From Tethya wilhelma (lineage: Eukaryota; Porifera; Demospongiae; Tethyida; Tethyidae), in the NCBI GenBank assembly GCA_964030475.1, contig CAXIPT010000009.1:996774-1060773 (forward strand): DNA of 64,000 bases, written 5' to 3'. This document shows, in pieces, positions 60,685 to 64,000 of this stretch (position 1 is its first letter; each line of letters starts with the position of its first letter). The notes under the pieces were generated by a model. That model was not told the origin of the DNA and did no database searches. It saw only the letters and a program-made list of their open reading frames with translations. The position numbers and the translations under genes were made by a program.

Positions 60685-61399
60685 GTGTGTGTGTGTTACT
60701 TTGATCCACAGAGATACATTGATCTAATAACTTACCATCCCTTGTTCTTCTCTGCTGCCTCATCAATATGTATGACCCTCCCAGCAGGAAAGAATGGCAG
60801 GAATACATCTCCCTTATGGGCCAACTCGTTCTCCCTTATCTTCTCCTCAAGGTCCAAGGTAGTGAAGGGAGTCTGACCATCCCCCATGCTGGAGAAAGGA
60901 GTTTCCAAGCTAGGAGCAAAAGGGGTTTCAACCTCAGAGTCTGCCTCAGCAAAATGGTAGTATTCTGAGAATGAAGCTCGATAGTCTTCTATCGGGATGT
61001 GAAGTGGGCGTGGCGATCCCTCTGTCCCCGTGAAGAGCTCGGAGGAGAGGACCCCCGCAGTAGCAGCTGCCGAGAGTGATCGTTGGAAGCGGGATTCACT
61101 GTCAGTTTCTTCGGTGATCTTCGGGTGAGATTGCAGGGGCGGTCTCTGTGTGTCAGTTGTGAGGGTAGTGTCTATGGAAACAGCACGTTTGAACTTCTTG
61201 TTGAATTGCTCTCGAACAGATGTCGAAACACCTCTTGAGAATAAGCTGAAAGAATGATAATTATAACTCAAATGTGAACAATTATAATTCAATAAAATGC
61301 ATTCAGTTTTAAGTTCTAACTCTCAGTGACAATTATAACTTGACATCACATGCTATAGCTACTTCAACACACATGCACACACACACTCACACATGCACA

Positions 61400-61468
<69 letters not shown>

Positions 61469-63180
61469 TGTTGGCTGCTGTATGCTGGCTGATCGGTTGA
61501 ACAGAGCAGCCTGCAATGATTTGTGAGTTGTTCTCTCATTCAACACCTCTTCTATTGCCTCATCAGCAGAGCATGACTCATGACCTTTGCCCTCTTCCTC
61601 TTTTCCGCCTTCCCCATCCGATTCAGGTGTCCTTTGACCTTTCCTCCTCCTCTCAGAGTCGCGCATACAGCCCCACTTTCTACACGTACGGCAAAACAAC
61701 ACCTGATACTGGGTGTGTGAGTGGGTGTGGTCAATATAGCACGTGATAAATGAGTGGGTGTGGCTACTACTACATCATCCTTAATTGTGGTATAGTGTCA
61801 TATAATACCTTTGGCTTTGTGCATCTATTAAGGAGTATCCCCACAGTGGCTTTCAAGTAGGCCAGAGATTGGGTGGTGAACCTAGGGGTACAAATATAAT
61901 GATGTCATTGTGATGTCATTGGTTGCTACTGCTGAGCATGCTCAATCCAATTAGTCCCATGGCATGCTTACCTTGGTATGACATCATTGCCTACGACAAC
62001 AGTGTATATGAAATCCTTGGAGTATTCAGCCAATGGATAGCTGAAATTTATTAAGCATGAAATTAATAATAATAATACTATGGTGATATGTATACACACA
62101 ACAAAATTATAACACTATTGTAGATATGAGCTATTTACCTAAATAGTGCCCCGGGTGCAGAATAGGCGTAACAGACAATCATTGGATACTTGCCCTCCTG
62201 TTTCAGCAGCAAAGCTAGCACACTAGCCACGCCTGCTCCTAACGAGTGCCCGGTAACCACTAATTGATAGCCTTGTCTCTAAAGAACATGTTACCATAGA
62301 GAATTAACAGGTTGATGACTATTGTGTTATAATAGGGGCTTACCCCTTTCACTTTGTACGCCTTCTCCAACAGTTCCAGCTTGTTAAGTTTCTTCAGAAT
62401 ATACTCGGCAGATTTCAACATACCCTACACAGTCAGACATCATACTCAGTATGCATGCAAACTTAATGTTATGTGTGTGACCTTGCATGAAAACTAGGCC
62501 TTCTTCTTAAAAGATATTTGTTTTCTACCAAATTTACAGGGTTAAAAGTGTTGAAGGTCTGGTTAACAAGGCTGCTATACATGCATTTGCCATCTATGAG
62601 TGACTCACTCCATGGACAAAGGTCTGGTCCCTTCCTTCGATGTTCACGTTAACTGGAGAGAAACTCATATCAGTCAGAGCATCCTGTAATATAGGTTTAT
62701 GAGTGCGCGTGTTGAAAAATCTTAGATGTCTGCCGATAAACAAAAGAGAGAACGTTCATTTACCTTGATCGACAGGGTTCCTCTCACACACACCACAATG
62801 GCCTTCCTGTCGTCATCCACGCACACAGAAAATGGCACCTTGCCAATCTAATGCAAAAACATTCCTTATCTTTTAAAACATATATACGTACAAAAAAATC
62901 TATCCTTGCTCCCAGGCTCCTCCCTTGCATATATTTATCTCTGTTTCATAATTATTTTAATTCGAAGAAAATATATACGAGGAAAGAGCCTGGGAACGAG
63001 GCTACAAAAAAGTATATTCATTGAATCTTCTTACCTTGTTCTTGTAGCTAGCAAAGAGGATGTTCTTCTGAGGGATCCCAGCTCGCAGCTGGATGGTGCC
63101 CACTCCACACATGCAGCAGTTTTCTTTGATGTAAGATGTCTTGGCACTTTTGTTGATACAGCGATAGTTGCATCTACAGC

Positions 63181-63233
<53 letters not shown>

Positions 63234-64000
63234 ATGTGGAAGATTGAGATATTATTCTACTGACATACTTGCAGTTATAACTCAAATGTATAAACATACA
63301 GTTATAACTCAAGCATCATATCATTGCAATTCTTTTCGCTCACCATGTGACAGTACAAAGTTGGCAGATGCCACAACAGGGGCGGTCAAAGACGTGGAGA
63401 GGCCAACCATACATCCCCATAGCATAGCGCATGTAGTGCACCAGGTCTTCAAACAATAGCTGCTCCTCCTATAAAGTTATATCACAAAGATTTCAGTATT
63501 ATAAACCCAGGGATAATTATTTATGAATAACCTACAAGTTTGCCAAAGTTGAATTGTTTAGCTCCAGGAGTCATGGTGTTTGGGTCACGGTTGAAGCGTT
63601 GTCTAGCTGGCATTAATTTGAGCATAACCTAATTGACAGTTGATGCATGCATGGTTTTTGATAGTAGATAAACTTTGCATACCCCCACACAAGACAGTAG
63701 ACAGAAATACATATTTTAAGTTAAGATGAAGTCAGGAGCTAACTGGCATGGACACATATACACTCACAGAGAGAGAGTGAGTGAAGTGAATTACATACCT
63801 TTCTGAATTTCTCATTGAGGGATACTTTCTTGGCCTTTCTTTTGCGTTGGTCTTCGTTGAGCAAACATAGACCTGCTACAATATCACTCAAGACGAGGTC
63901 CCCATTTCCAAACAGAGTGTACAATGTTCGTGCTATATCCTCCATTGCTTGGTCCCTATTGTTTTGACCTTTGACCCCAAGACAACAGAATAAAATCTGC
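59836..64000 (-). CDS. Diacylglycerol lipase, paralogue 2, 5' partial
   Basis: This is a second DAG lipase, tail to tail with the first (123 bp apart). From the window edge inward: IARTLYTLFGNGDLVLSDIV (63.9 kb), [20 protein letters not shown] (63.45 kb), CRCNYRCINKSAKTSYIKEN (63.15 kb), [10 protein letters not shown] and DALTDMSFSP (62.8-62.65 kb). Then come [20 protein letters not shown] (62.25 kb, nucleophile Ser), VVVGNDVIPR (62.0 kb, Asp), and FFPAGRVIHIDEAAEKNKGW joined to QQNFIVQDVANEELCVIIVD and DHHLPNHV (60.56 kb, His). Its regulatory insert (61.69-60.9 kb) and C-tail (60.5-59.84 kb) are long and Ser/Thr-rich, unlike paralogue 1. The transmembrane exons lie beyond 64000. Confidence 0.92.
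60655..60696. repeat. (GT)n microsatellite at DAGL-2 acceptor
   Basis: This is (CA)n in the transcript, ending in the acceptor cacacag of the last exon. Confidence 0.9.
61394..61466. repeat. (TC)n(AC)n compound microsatellite forming a DAGL-2 donor
   Basis: On the minus strand the exon ends CAACAAG and is followed at once by gtgtgtgtgt, so the first GT of the repeat is the splice donor. The run then changes to (GA)n. Confidence 0.85.
62901..63004. mobile_element. Short foldback element (TAGCCTCGTTCCCAGGCTC family)
   Basis: Ends tccttgctcccaggctcctc and, complemented, TAGCCTCGTTCCCAGGCTC flank a core of about 60 bp. The flanks share caaaaaa only, so any target duplication has decayed. It lies in a DAGL-2 intron. 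Confidence 0.75.
63182..63233. repeat. (GT)n microsatellite at DAGL-2 acceptor
   Basis: This is (CA)n in the transcript, ending cactcacag before the exon encoding CRCNYRCINK. Confidence 0.9.

Overview
The window is nuclear DNA from an animal. Genes are split by GT-AG introns, mostly 60-900 bp, and several families present are animal signalling families: TRAF, an ephexin-type RhoGEF, an ARHGEF10/17-type RhoGEF and diacylglycerol lipase. The dense gene packing, AT-rich introns, early-branching protein sequences and a beta-gamma-crystallin gene suggest a non-bilaterian, most likely a sponge. That assignment is inference; nothing here proves it. No bacterial operon, CRISPR array, rRNA or tRNA was recognised. 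One unresolved base (n) lies at 48577.

Layout. 0.2-3.6 kb (+): ephexin-like RhoGEF with DH, PH and SH3 domains, 5' end outside the window. 4.1-14.9 kb (-): ARHGEF10/17-like RhoGEF, convergent with the first, with an acidic insert carrying repeated YxxP motifs. 15.7-16.2 kb: foldback transposon with a target duplication. 16.9-19.5 kb (+): TRAF with RING, TRAF fingers, coiled coil and MATH domain. 20.3-26.5 kb (-): ABCF3. 26.7-27.2 kb (-): JAGN1. 27.6-30.1 kb (+): AGXT ending in SKL. 30.3-31.2 kb (+): sepiapterin reductase. 31.2-32.2 kb (-): UBIAD1. 32.4-40.2 kb (-): SF3B2, with an intronless SKICH plus beta-gamma-crystallin gene on the opposite strand inside one intron (36.9-37.9 kb). 40.4-43.5 kb (+): DNAJC21, divergent from SF3B2. 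43.9-47.6 kb (-): SLC33A1. 48.1-53.6 kb (+): poorly understood, with a candidate small membrane protein and unrecognised coiled-coil and cysteine-containing exons. 54.2-55.4 kb (+): PTPMT1. 55.6-59.7 kb (+) and 59.8-64.0 kb (-): two diacylglycerol lipase paralogues, tail to tail, the second running off the window.

Most genes are unrelated housekeeping loci packed closely together: four same-strand neighbours are 130-220 bp apart and several pairs share short divergent promoters. The local themes are paired signalling genes (two RhoGEFs, two DAG lipases), at least five families of short inverted-repeat transposons in introns, and microsatellites that sit against splice sites again and again. 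The features most worth following are the nested SKICH-crystallin gene, the YxxP array in the RhoGEF, the transposons and microsatellites at splice sites, and the tandemly amplified 346-bp foldback unit found in introns of two different genes.
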